In this document: in pieces, positions 40,302-51,600 of the stretch | Numbering within the stretch: the stretch's first letter is position 1 | Layout: each line of letters opens with the position of its first letter | Source of the DNA: Closterium sp. Naga37s-1 | Lineage: Eukaryota; Streptophyta; Zygnematophyceae; Desmidiales; Closteriaceae | Reading direction: 5' to 3' | Length of the DNA: 64,000 bases | Assembly: GCA_947471745.1 (NCBI GenBank) | Contig: CANJKZ010000955.1 | Coordinates: 3,035,501 to 3,099,500 of the forward strand | The notes under the pieces: generated by a model | Database searches by the model: none | Told to the model about the DNA's origin: nothing | The model's input: only the letters and a program-made list of their open reading frames with translations | Translations under genes and position numbers: made by a program

Positions 40302-41460
40302 AAGAAAATAGTAGTAGAACGTTGTAGGAGAGAAGGTGGTATCCGAGATGGCAAGAAGATAGATCCGATTAAGACTATAGAATGAGAAGATTCTGAGATT
40401 AGAATGAAAGGAGATGAAGATACAACAAGAACTAGGAAGGGATAAGGAAGAATAAGAGCGGCTCGTAAGGAAGTCTGCGTCGCTACGCTTTCAGCATGGC
40501 ATCTTAACATAGCGCCTTGACGCCATGCCTGGATTGTAGTAACTTCTAATCACTGACGAGTGCAAGAAAGTATGTTGCGAGGTTGGCGCCTGGGCTATTC
40601 GGAGCTAGCTAGGCAGGACGAGATCTAATTGTTTGGGTATTCCCATGCACACTGGCATGGGAAATCCCAACCATGTGGGGCATATGTTCGAGAACAGATG
40701 TGATTGGCGGTGCGTTGCGGGGTGGTGTCTTTTCGGGTGCCTTGGGAAAAACTGTCTCGCAACCTTGAGACGCATCACTGGCCCCGAACGATCCCCTAGG
40801 AACCACAGTTGGCGCTAACATGTTTCTTTGCGAACTTTAGGGAATCTGTCACAGAAGCCAACAGAAACACGCACGGCTAACAAAAGCTAAGGGCGTGTCA
40901 CATCGGGTGGTAACCAGCTGTTCGAACGCCCATTTTCTGAAGGTTGAGTTTGGTAATGTACATTTTGGAAACCAATCAGTTTAGTTTAGTACTTTTCTTG
41001 GTCGAACAGGTCCGTTCGACCGTTTGAGGTGACATGCCTTAATTTTTAGTGATGCTACTGACTAGGGTTACTCTTGTAACATGGCTCACTCAAGAATATT
41101 GTCACTGTTGGTTACAAACAAACGGCAGCGGCTCTGTTATGAGTTGTTAAAGAGAAGGGTGCACAGAATGCAATATCGCGGAAGTGATTACAACAACTGA
41201 GAAGATAACATGGCCTAGCACTAATACAACAAATCTAGCTAGGACGAGGTCGCGGAGTCGCGAAATTGTTGGGTACAGGTTCGAGGCTAGAAAACCCGAA
41301 AGCGACGCGATGATGGTTTGGAGGGCGGGGTCGTCGGACCGAGCCGGTTTTCCGAAAACCGGAGTTGTACGCGTACAGTGTGACCCAGTAAGGAATCACG
41401 TACACTACCCCCCCCCCCCCCTTTAAAACAAGTGGTGTATATCCGGGACGCCCTGACGGG
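40302..41460. other. Unassigned spacer
   Basis: No recognisable gene or repeat except a C13 run near 41,409-41,421. Confidence 0.5.
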
Positions 41461-42397
41461 TCACGTAAGCATCCACAAGCGGACGTCCGCTACGACGAAT
41501 GCGTTGTCCTCGCTCGTACGATCCTTCCAGCTGAGTAGGAAGATGACCTTGCATCTGGCAGCCGTCAGATCTAAGCGGTGATTCAAAATCTTCCACGGCT
41601 CGAGCGTGGGTTCTGCCAGGGGTTGGGTAGTCGGTGCGATGTTTGGTGGAGCGACAGCTGGCGACTGCGGTGACTCATAATTGCGCAGCAAGCTGACATA
41701 GAATGCGTCATGTATTTTCCAATCGTCGGGCAGCACTAGCTTCGCCATGATAGGTGTCATCATCTGGACGATGCGAAATGGTCCGACGTATCGGGGTCGA
41801 AGCTTCGCGGGCTGGGGCAGCAAAAAAAAAAATGTGTCCATGAGTAATACTGTACTTGCCATGTGTGAAAAGGGTAAATCCCATCGGTGCTTGTCCGCAT
41901 TGCGACTGGCAGCGGTATTTGCCTTGCGAATAAAATCGGCTGCCTTTTTGCGGGCGGTCTGAAGTTCCGTGACGAACTGTTGCGATCGTGGTACCGGGTC
42001 GTCGAGTGTCGTTGAAGAGGGTACCATGGGGCCTATCCCGTGATTCAAGTAAAACAGGGATTGTTTAGTCGTCGCTGAGGGTGCGTTGTGCCGAGAGTAA
42101 AGGTTAAGTGAAGACTAGGTTTTAGGCTTAGGAAAGTGGCGAGGGAAAATGCAAGCCAAAAGAGGGGTTCAATAGTAGAGGGCATACAAGATATAGGCAA
42201 GGAATTAGGCAAATGGTACACCACCTAGCAGGAAACTAAGATAACTACACTAGGCTACTGTAGGCATTTATATAAATGTATACAAATACATTTCAACACG
42301 TTGTTATACGCGAACTCCAGCATCGGGAGCGAGTCCTCCTACTTGGTCAGGTCGGGGCAGTTGGTGCGAATCAGCAGCTCCATGGTCTGATTTGTCC
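41461..42397 (-). pseudogene. Ty3 integrase C-terminal relic P
   Basis: Minus strand from about 42,397: TNQTMELLIRTNCPDLTK and DSLPMLEFAYN, then after the solo LTR SLFYLNHGIGPMVPSSTTLD, KAADFIRKANTAASRNADKH, a GPF module LRPRYVGPFRIVQMM and a chromodomain-like end (EPWKILNHRLD). It is a Ty3 lineage different from F. Fossil, carrying a solo LTR insertion at 42,089-42,298. Confidence 0.85.
42089..42298 (-). repeat. Solo LTR of the E1-related family, TSD CGTTG
   Basis: On the minus strand TGTTGAAATG to CTCTCGGCA, 210 bp, with perfect CGTTG duplications (42,084-42,088 and 42,299-42,303). The interrupted Ty3 integrase reads on at both sides. It shares TAACTACACTA and GGTACACCACC blocks with E1. 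Confidence 0.88.
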
Positions 42398-43064
42398 ATC
42401 ATCTGGATTTGGCCTATTCAGCTAGCCAACTCGCTCAATTTCTTAAGCGACCTGAAGGGGAGAACCTACGGGAGCTGGAAGCAGCAGTTTCATACTTCGT
42501 ATCTACGTCTACTATCGGACTCACGTATCATAAGTCGCCGGATTCGCCGCTCTCTCTACTCGGCTATGTAGACGCAGATCACGTGGGTCATACTGCAAAC
42601 AGAATCTCACGTACGGGCTATATTTTCCGTCTAGAGCCCGTTGGTTCAATTTCTTGGCAGTCGTGCAAGCAGGAGCCGATTGCACTTTCATCAGCTGAGG
42701 CAGAGTTCATTGCTGCCTGCACCACTACGAAGGAAGGCCTCTACCTTTGCGAGTTACTAAGTGAAGCAAAGTTACTGGACCTTTTACAGTTTCAGCTCTT
42801 CTACGACAATCGGTCCGCAATTCACATTGCGAACAAATCTGGGTTCGCCAAACAAACAAAGCATATCTCGCTTCATTACCTTTTCATCAAGGACAAAATC
42901 GAACAAGGCAAGTTACAGCTTTGTTACTGTCCCAAAAGCGAGATGGCCGCGTACTTCTCGACCAAGCGTTTGCCGCGTCCGAAATTCCAGTACTGTCTGC
43001 TGATGACTCGACTCGACACGTCATCAACAACACCGACAACATCGAACTCCAGAATTGAAGGAGA
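42398..43064 (+). pseudogene. Copia N relic: end of reverse transcriptase and RNase H
   Basis: DLAYSASQLAQFLKRPEGEN is the end of reverse transcriptase. RNase H follows with GYVDADHVGHTANRISRTGY, SLSSAEAEFIAAC-like (ALSSAEAEFIAACTTTKEG) and FYDNRSAIHIANK, ending KHISLHYLFIKDKIEQGKLQ. It is a copia lineage different from A/C and B. It starts abruptly against relic P. A purine-rich AAGGAGAG precedes a possible LTR start TGTTGGAAAA near 43,065, part of which may continue beyond copia C. Confidence 0.85.
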
Positions 43065-43312
43065 GTGTTGGAAAAAATAATTTGACTTATGCAATTCAGT
43101 AGTTCGATAGTATCAACAGGGGCCCTATATATCCGCATTTCTACGCTGATTCAACGTAAAATCAGGCTTTTTTTCAACCCTAGGCTGATTTCTAAGTTTT
43201 TTTTTGTTTTTAATGTACCTTGGCTGATTTTTCAATCTTTTTGTTTGTACCTTGTCTGATTTTCAGCCATTTTTGTGAGTGTACGCTGATCCCCCTTATG
43301 ATAACGGGTGGG
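43065..43312 (+). other. Possible 3' LTR start of copia N with GCTGATT repeats
   Basis: TGTTGGAAAA follows a purine-rich tract at the end of copia N. The stretch contains three to four spaced GGCTGATTT motifs that recur beyond copia C near 55,000-55,100, suggesting one tract split by C. The LTR end is not defined. Confidence 0.4.
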
Positions 43313-43439
43313 TGTCAAACTTATATCTGCTATAGTCTGTTTAGGCTTTAGTGGGGTACTTCTTAGAGGGTACAACACTTTTGTGTTTCCTACTTGTACC
43401 CATCTCATTTCTAGCTCATTCATTCCTATTATTCTCACA
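43313..43439 (+). repeat. 5' LTR of copia C
   Basis: TGTCAAACTT to TTCTCACA, 127 bp, with the GGGTACAA/TTGTACCC inverted repeat. Followed immediately by TGGTATAGAGC, a variant of the initiator-Met primer site. Confidence 0.93.
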
Positions 43440-43499
43440 TGGTATAGAGCTAGTTTTTCCTAAGGGCCCACCACTAAAACGAAATTTTTTTTTTACCTG

Positions 43500-44520
43500 C
43501 CCGACGCGCGCGTCGCGCCTACCCTTCGCGGCCCCCTTCGCGGCCCGTAGAGGCCCCCCCCCCTTGCGGCCCGTAGCGGCCCCTTCACGGCCCGTAGTGG
43601 CCCCCTTGAGGCCCGTAGCGGCCCCCTTCACGGCCCGTAGTGGCCCCCTTGAGGCCCGTAGCGGCCCCCTTGAGGCCCTTAGCGGCCCCCTTGCGGCCCG
43701 TAGCGGCCCCTTTCGCGGCCCGTTAGGCCCCTTCGCAGCCCGTAAGGCCCCGTCGCGGCCCCTTCGCGGCCCGTTAGGCCCCTTCGCGGCCCCCTTTGCG
43801 CCCGTAGTGGCCCCTTCTAGGCCCGTTGCGGCCCCTCCTAGGCCCGTCGCGGCCCCTTACGCGGCCCCGTCGCGGCCCCTTACGCGGCCCCTTACGCGGC
43901 CCCATCGTGGCCCCTTACGCGGCCCCTTACGCGGCCCCGTCGCGGCCCCTTCTAGACCCGTCGCGGCCCCCTCTAGGCCTGTTGCGGCCCCTTCTAGGCC
44001 CGTCGCGGCCCCTTACGCGGCCCCGTCGCGGCCCCTTACGCGGCCCCTTACGCGGCCCCGTCGCGGCCCCTTACGCGGCCCATTCCGCGGCCCCGTCGCG
44101 GCCCCTTATGCGGCCCCTTACGCGGCCCCGTCGCGGCCCCTTACACGGCCCCTTACGCGGCCCCTTACGCGGCCCAGTCGCGGCCCCTTCCGCGGCCCCC
44201 TACTCGGCCCCGACCCTGTCCCGGCCCCGACCCCGTCGCGACCCCGTCGCGGCCCCGTAGCGGCCCCGACCCTGTCCTACCCCGGCCCCTTACGCGGCCC
44301 CGTCCTGGACCTGCCCCGGCCCCGACCCTGTCCCGGCCCTGCCCCGGCTCCGACCCTGTCCCGGCCCTGCCCCGGCCCCGTCGCGGCCTAGTCCCGGACC
44401 TGCCCCGGCCCCGACCCTGTTGCGGCCCCGTCCCGGACCTGCCCTGGCCCCGACCCTGTCCCGGACCTGTCGCAGCCCTGCCCCAGCCCTGCCCCGGCCT
44501 CGCCCCTGGTAGAAGCATAG
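43500..44520. repeat. Leader tandem array of copia C, CGGCCCCT-type
   Basis: About 1 kb of GCGGCCCCTTACGCGGCCCC, CGGCCCGTAGCGGCCCC and later CCGACCCTGTCCCGGCC blocks. It fills the space between the primer site and gag. Sequence is unrelated to the arrays of A, D and H apart from high GC. Confidence 0.9.
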
Positions 44521-44665
44521 CCGGGCCGAGTCTCTCTGACGAGCCGCCCTGCCGAGCCGCGCTGCCGAGCCGCCCTGCCGACTCGCGCTGCCCTGCCTAG
44601 CTGAGTTGCTCCTGCTGCTACTGCTGCTTTCCCTGCTTTGCACTGCTGCTGCTCCTACTGCTACT

Positions 44666-46150
44666 ATGGCTAGTCCCACCGTTCTCACATTTGATGCTGA
44701 GGGACGTGCAGTTGGCTTTGAAGTGTGGGTTGACGATCTCCAGCTGTTTCTTCAGTGTGATTCTAGGGATGGGGTATCTCTTTTCGATCACACGTCTGGT
44801 GTTTCCACTGCTCCTACTGTCACTGCTGACAGTACTGTTCGCTCTCAGTGGACCACTCGTGACGCTGTTGCTCGTCTTGCTGTTCGTAGTCACCTGCCGC
44901 CTGCTGAGCGCGCACACTTTGGCCAGTACAAGACTGCTCAGTCTTTGTACGACGCTGTCGTTGCACGCTACTCCTCCCCTTCCACTGCTGCACTCAGCCG
45001 CCTCATGCTACCGTACCTTTTCCCTGACCTTGCCGCCTTTGCCACAGTCGCTGACCTAGTTGCTCACCTTCGCACTAGTGACGCCCGCTACCGTGCTGCC
45101 CTTCCCACTGAGTTCTGTGCCAAGAACCCCCCCCCCCATGTACATCACCCTTTACTACCTAGTCACCCGCCTCCCTGACTCACTTTCCTCAGTCAGGGAT
45201 CACTTCCTCTCCCTTTGCCCCACCAAGCTGACTGTCAACCTGTTAGAGGAGCGCCTTACTGCAGCTGAGAAGAGTATCTTAGCTGTAGGTGCTTCTCGCG
45301 GCGACCGTCGCACCCCTTTCTTTGAGGGGTGTTCCCTTGTTCCCCTTCTCCCCTCTGTTGCTTCTGCTGCTGCTGTCGACCTCGTTGGCACTGAGGAGGT
45401 CGGAGCTGCGTCTGCTCTGAGTGGGAGACGCCGCAACAGCAAGGGCAAGGGGAGCAGAGGTGGTGGAGGGGGCGGCCGGGGGGGTGGTGGAGGAGGAGGA
45501 GGGGGTGGCGATGGAGGTGGGGGTGGCACCGGGAGTGGGGGCTTCAGTGGCAGCAGTGGAGGTGGTGGAGGCAGCGGCGGAGGTGGTGGAGGCAGCGGCG
45601 GAGGTGGTGGAGGCAGCGCCAGCGGTGGTGGAGGTGGTGGCGGCGGTGGTGCTGGTCGAGGTGCAGCCGCGCAGCGTGGAGGCGCTGGTGGTAGCCAGCG
45701 TCCGCAGCAGCCGCACTCCAGTGAGACCCCGTCGGTTCAGCAGCTTCGTGAGTGGTACACTGGGCGTGGGAGGTCTGGGGGTGCAGGTCCCTGCGCTTAC
45801 GTTCTTCGCACTGGCCCTCATAGTGGGGAGGTGTGTGGGCTCCCACACACCACGCAGCGCTGCTTTGGTCGCTTGACTGACGCTTGGCGTACCCAGTTTC
45901 CTGACTCTGCTGAGCTCTCTCGTTGGCATGATCTGCTTCTGCAGAATGTGCCTATCTTTGATCTAGATTTTGATGCTATCCTTGCTGCCATGTATGCTCT
46001 TGCTGATATTACTGAGGGTGACTGTTACCTGAGTGTCCCGCCCGACCCGGGCACTGCGGCTGCTGCTCTAGGTGCTAGTGCGTCTGCTGCCCTAGGTGCT
46101 AGTGCGTCTGCTGCTCCAGGTGCTGGTACGTCTACTCTCTCTGGTACTGC
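44666..46150 (+). pseudogene. Copia C gag region (first copy)
   Basis: Starts MASPTVLTFDAEGRAVGFEV and continues DLQLFLQCDSRDGVSLFDHT, VARLAVRSHLPPAERAHFGQ, LSRLMLPYLFPDLAAFATVA and YLVTRLPDSLSSVRDHFL: the copia gag core. A run of glycine and serine (45,450-45,690) precedes the atypical zinc motif spaced C-X13-C-X3-H-X4-C (about 45,792-45,865). The glycine tract is unusually long for gag. Part of a broken element. Confidence 0.85.
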
Positions 46151-48630
46151 ACCTACTGAGGCCTTGCACACTTTCACACTTGACTCTGGTGCTTCGCGCT
46201 CTTTCTTTAGAGACAGCACCACGCTCACGCCGCTCAGCCGGCCTGTTGCGGTCTCCCTTGCTGACCCCTCAGGGGGCCCAGTTCTTGCACGCTCCTCTAC
46301 AGTTTTACCGTGTCCTGCGGCCCCGTCAGGCTTGCTGTCGGGACTCCACCTCCCCTCGTTCTCTACGAACTTGGTGAGTGGAGCTGACCTCCAGGACGCG
46401 TGGGTTGACCAGTTCACCCCTGGAGGTCAGCGTGTGACCCACTGCACTTGCTCTCGGACGGGTCGCCACCTGGCCACGTTCACCCGTCGGCCAGGGTCGA
46501 GTCTGTACACACTGACTACTGCGCCTCCTCCGGTCTCTGCCTCTGGTCAGGTAGCTGCGTCTAGTCAGGTGTTTGCTGCCGCGTCCAGGTCTAGTCCTGC
46601 GTCTGCCCCCTGCTCGTGTCGTCCTCTGTCGCACGAGACTCTCCTTTGGCACCACCGCCTTGGTCACCCCTCCCTGCCTCGTCTTCGATGTATGGCCTCC
46701 CGTGCCCTTGTCTCTGGTCTCCCCAGGTCCCTCCCTCCTCTTCCTCCGGGGCCTGCCCCCACCTGTGTTCCTTGTGTCGAGGGCCGGCAGCACGCCGCCC
46801 CTCACTCCTCCTCGTTCCCTCCGACTGAGGCTCCTCTGCAGACTCTTCACATGGACGTGTGGGGCCCAGCCCGCGTCCGTGGACAGGGTCATGAGCGCTA
46901 CTTCCTGCTGGTCATTGATGACTACTCGTGTTACACCACAGTCTTCCCCTTGCGCAGCAAGAGTGAGGTCCCTGAGGTGTTGATCGACTGGATCCGCGGT
47001 GCTCATCGCCAGCTTAGTGAGAGTTTCGGCTCAAACCTTCCTGTTCTGCGTCTGCACTCAGACAGAGGCGGGGAGTTTTCCTCCGACCTCCAGAGAGCCT
47101 TCTGTCGTTCTGAGGGCATCCGCCAGACGTTCACGCTTCCGGCCTCCCCGCAACAAAATAGGATTGCTGAGCGCCGCATTGGTATGGTCATGGACGTCGC
47201 TCGTACGTCCATGATCCATGCGGCTGCTCCCCATTTTCTGTGGCCGTTCGCGGTTCAGTACGCAGCGCATCAGATCAACCTTCAGCCTCGTGTCTCCTTG
47301 CCGGAGACCACACCTACTCTGAGGTGGACGGGGAAGGTTGGCGATGCGTCCGCGTTCCGTGTCTGGGGATCTCGAGCTAGCTGTCCTCCCGTGCCGTTCC
47401 CTGTGTCTTCCTTGGCTTCCCTCCTGACGCACCCGTGTGGCAGTTCTACCACCCCACCTCGCGTCGTGTTCTGTCCTCTCAGGACGTCACGTTTGACGAG
47501 TCGGTGTCGTACTACCGTCTCTTTCCCTACCGCACTGCCTCTCCCCCTCCCCCGCCGCTCTTCCTTGCCCCAGGAACTCCTCCGGTAGACCCCCTCCCCC
47601 CCCAGGGTCCTGCCCCCTCAGGTGTGTCCCAGGTAGACCCTGCCGAGCCGGTCGAGGTAGCTGTCGACTCAGGTGCTGAGTCTTGGGGTGCTGGGCCTGC
47701 GGGTGCAGGGACTGGGGGTGCTGAGACTGGGGGTGCTGAGTCTGGGGGTGCTGAGTCTGGGCGTGCTGAGCCTGGGGGTGCTGAGCCTGAGCGTGCTGCG
47801 TCTGGAGGTGCTCTCGGTGTCCCGCCGCGGCGGGAGCCTCTCTCTCCACAGCGGCTTCGTGAGTGGTACTCTCGGCTCTGTCGGGGTACTGCTGGGGCTT
47901 CTGGAGGTGCTGCTGGTGCTCGTGCTGCTGGAGGTGCTGCTGGTGCTGGAGGTGCTGCTGGGGCTTCTGGAGGTGCTGCTGGTGCTGGTGCTACTGGAGG
48001 TGCTGCTGGTGCTGGAGGTGCTGCTGGAGCTTCGGGAGGTGCTGCTGGTGCTGGTGGTGCTGGAGGTGCTGCTGGTGCTGGAGGTGCTGCTGGGGCTTCT
48101 GGAGGTGCTGCTGGTGCTGGAGGTGCTGCTGGAGCTTCTGGAGGTGCTGCTGGTGCTGGTGGTGCTAGAGGTGCTGCTGGAGGTGCTGCTGCTGCTGGAG
48201 CTGCTGGAGGTGCTGGAGGTGCTGCTAGGACTGGAGACCCTGAGGCTGAGGGTACCGGTCCTGTTTCTGCTGTTTCTGGAGGCGCTGCGCGGCCGCGGCC
48301 GTACTACGTTCCGCTCCTTCAGCAGGTTCTTAGCTCACCGCCTTCTCCTGGTCCTCCTCCTTTCCTGAGTCCGCCGCCTGTCCGGTCCCAGTCACAGTTG
48401 CAGCCGGCCTCTCCTCTGCCCGGTCCTTACTCTGGACCGACTGGAGGCCTTACGGAGCGTCGTGAGCCTGAGTCTCGTCCTGTGTCACCTGCTTCTCGTG
48501 CTGCGTCGCCTGTCCATTCTGTTCGCGCTGGTCGTGTTTCGCGTCCGCGTCTACCTCCTGTCCCAGGCACTCACTCTATGACTATGCGTCCTTCTACTGC
48601 TCCACAGCGTGTCCCTCTGCCGTCTCCTCC
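44969..48630 (+). repeat. Tandem duplication unit 1 in copia C
   Basis: 3,662 bp from TACTCCTCCCCTTCCACTGC within gag to CTGCCGTCTCCTCC within the linker. It is repeated directly at 48,631-52,292 with only about two differences noticed by eye. Confidence 0.95.
46151..47510 (+). pseudogene. Copia C protease and integrase region (first copy)
   Basis: Protease TFTLDSGASRSFFRDSTTLT near 46,180. Pre-integrase LLWHHRLGHPSLPRLRCMAS with CVPCVEGRQ. Integrase HMDVWGPARV near 46,850, LRLHSDRGGEFSSD near 47,045 and AERRIGMVMDVARTSMIHAA near 47,165. Protease and integrase both keep their catalytic residues. An almost identical second copy lies 3,662 bp downstream. Confidence 0.88.
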
Positions 48631-51600
48631 TACTCCTCCCCTTCCACTGCTGCACTCAGCCGCCTCATGCTACCGTACCTTTTCCCTGACCTTGCCGCCT
48701 TTGCCACAGTCGCTGACCTAGTTGCTCACCTTCGCACTAGTGACGCCCGCTACCGTGCTGCCCTTCCCACTGAGTTCTGTGCCAAGAACCCCCCCCCCCA
48801 TGTACATCACCCTTTACTACCTAGTCACCCGCCTCCCTGACTCACTTTCCTCAGTCAGGGATCACTTCCTCTCCCTTTGCCCCACCAAGCTGACTGTCAA
48901 CCTGTTAGAGGAGCGCCTTACTGCAGCTGAGAAGAGTATCTTAGCTGTAGGTGCTTCTCGCGGCGACCGTCGCACCCCTTTCTTTGAGGGGTGTTCCCTT
49001 GTTCCCCTTCTCCCCTCTGTTGCTTCTGCTGCTGCTGTCGACCTCGTTGGCACTGAGGAGGTCGGAGCTGCGTCTGCTCTGAGTGGGAGACGCCGCAACA
49101 GCAAGGGCAAGGGGAGCAGAGGTGGTGGAGGGGGCGGCCGGGGGGGTGGTGGAGGAGGAGGAGGGGGTGGCGATGGAGGTGGGGGTGGCACCGGGAGTGG
49201 GGGCTTCAGTGGCAGCAGTGGAGGTGGTGGAGGCAGCGGCGGAGGTGGTGGAGGCAGCGGCGGAGGTGGTGGAGGCAGCGCCAGCGGTGGTGGAGGTGGT
49301 GGCGGCGGTGGTGCTGGTCGAGGTGCAGCCGCGCAGCGTGGAGGCGCTGGTGGTAGCCAGCGTCCGCAGCAGCCGCACTCCAGTGAGACCCCGTCGGTTC
49401 AGCAGCTTCGTGAGTGGTACACTGGGCGTGGGAGGTCTGGGGGTGCAGGTCCCTGCGCTTACGTTCTTCGCACCGGCCCTCATAGTGGGGAGGTGTGTGG
49501 GCTCCCACACACCACGCAGCGCTGCTTTGGTCGCTTGACTGACGCTTGGCGTACCCAGTTTCCTGACTCTGCTGAGCTCTCTCGTTGGCATGATCTGCTT
49601 CTGCAGAATGTGCCTATCTTTGATCTAGATTTTGATGCTATCCTTGCTGCCATGTATGCTCTTGCTGATATTACTGAGGGTGACTGTTACCTGAGTGTCC
49701 CGCCTGACCCGGGCACTGCGGCTGCTGCTCTAGGTGCTAGTGCGTCTGCTGCCCTAGGTGCTAGTGCGTCTGCTGCTCCAGGTGCTGGTACGTCTACTCT
49801 CTCTGGTACTGCACCTACTGAGGCCTTGCACACTTTCACACTTGACTCTGGTGCTTCGCGCTCTTTCTTTAGAGACAGCACCACGCTCACGCCGCTCAGC
49901 CGGCCTGTTGCGGTCTCCCTTGCTGACCCCTCAGGGGGCCCAGTTCTTGCACGCTCCTCTACAGTTTTACCGTGTCCTGCGGCCCCGTCAGGCTTGCTGT
50001 CGGGACTCCACCTCCCCTCGTTCTCTACGAACTTGGTGAGTGGAGCTGACCTCCAGGACGCGTGGGTTGACCAGTTCACCCCTGGAGGTCAGCGTGTGAC
50101 CCACTGCACTTGCTCTCGGACGGGTCGCCACCTGGCCACGTTCACCCGTCGGCCAGGGTCGAGTCTGTACACACTGACTACTGCGCCTCCTCCGGTCTCT
50201 GCCTCTGGTCAGGTAGCTGCGTCTAGTCAGGTGTTTGCTGCCGCGTCCAGGTCTAGTCCTGCGTCTGCCCCCTGCTCGTGTCGTCCTCTGTCGCACGAGA
50301 CTCTCCTTTGGCACCACCGCCTTGGTCACCCCTCCCTGCCTCGTCTTCGATGTATGGCCTCCCGTGCCCTTGTCTCTGGTCTCCCCAGGTCCCTCCCTCC
50401 TCTTCCTCCGGGGCCTGCCCCCACCTGTGTTCCTTGTGTCGAGGGCCGGCAGCACGCCGCCCCTCACTCCTCCTCGTTCCCTCCGACTGAGGCTCCTCTG
50501 CAGACTCTTCACATGGACGTGTGGGGCCCAGCCCGCGTCCGTGGACAGGGTCATGAGCGCTACTTCCTGCTGGTCATTGATGACTACTCGTGTTACACCA
50601 CAGTCTTCCCCTTGCGCAGCAAGAGTGAGGTCCCTGAGGTGTTGATCGACTGGATCCGCGGTGCTCATCGCCAGCTTAGTGAGAGTTTCGGCTCAAACCT
50701 TCCTGTTCTGCGTCTGCACTCAGACAGAGGCGGGGAGTTTTCCTCCGACCTCCAGAGAGCCTTCTGTCGTTCTGAGGGCATCCGCCAGACGTTCACGCTT
50801 CCGGCCTCCCCGCAACAAAATAGGATTGCTGAGCGCCGCATTGGTATGGTCATGGACGTCGCTCGTACGTCCATGATCCATGCGGCTGCTCCCCATTTTC
50901 TGTGGCCGTTCGCGGTTCAGTACGCAGCGCATCAGATCAACCTTCAGCCTCGTGTCTCCTTGCCGGAGACCACACCTACTCTGAGGTGGACGGGGAAGGT
51001 TGGCGATGCGTCCGCGTTCCGTGTCTGGGGATCTCGAGCTAGCTGTCCTCCCGTGCCGTTCCCTGTGTCTTCCTTGGCTTCCCTCCTGACGCACCCGTGT
51101 GGCAGTTCTACCACCCCACCTCGCGTCGTGTTCTGTCCTCTCAGGACGTCACGTTTGACGAGTCGGTGTCGTACTACCGTCTCTTTCCCTACCGCACTGC
51201 CTCTCCCCCTCCCCCGCCGCTCTTCCTTGCCCCAGGAACTCCTCCGGTAGACCCCCTCCCCCCCCAGGGTCCTGCCCCCTCAGGTGTGTCCCAGGTAGAC
51301 CCTGCCGAGCCGGTCGAGGTAGCTGTCGACTCAGGTGCTGAGTCTTGGGGTGCTGGGCCTGCGGGTGCAGGGACTGGGGGTGCTGAGACTGGGGGTGCTG
51401 AGTCTGGGGGTGCTGAGTCTGGGCGTGCTGAGCCTGGGGGTGCTGAGCCTGAGCGTGCTGCGTCTGGAGGTGCTCTCGGTGTCCCGCCGCGGCGGGAGCC
51501 TCTCTCTCCACAGCGGCTTCGTGAGTGGTACTCTCGGCTCTGTCGGGGTACTGCTGGGGCTTCTGGAGGTGCTGCTGGTGCTCGTGCTGCTGGAGGTGCT

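Noticed and set aside
47673-48368. Leucine/valine-rich and tryptophan/cysteine-rich open frames across the copia C linker
   Set aside because: They are alternative frames of the GGTGCTGCTGG repeat that encodes the glycine/alanine linker.
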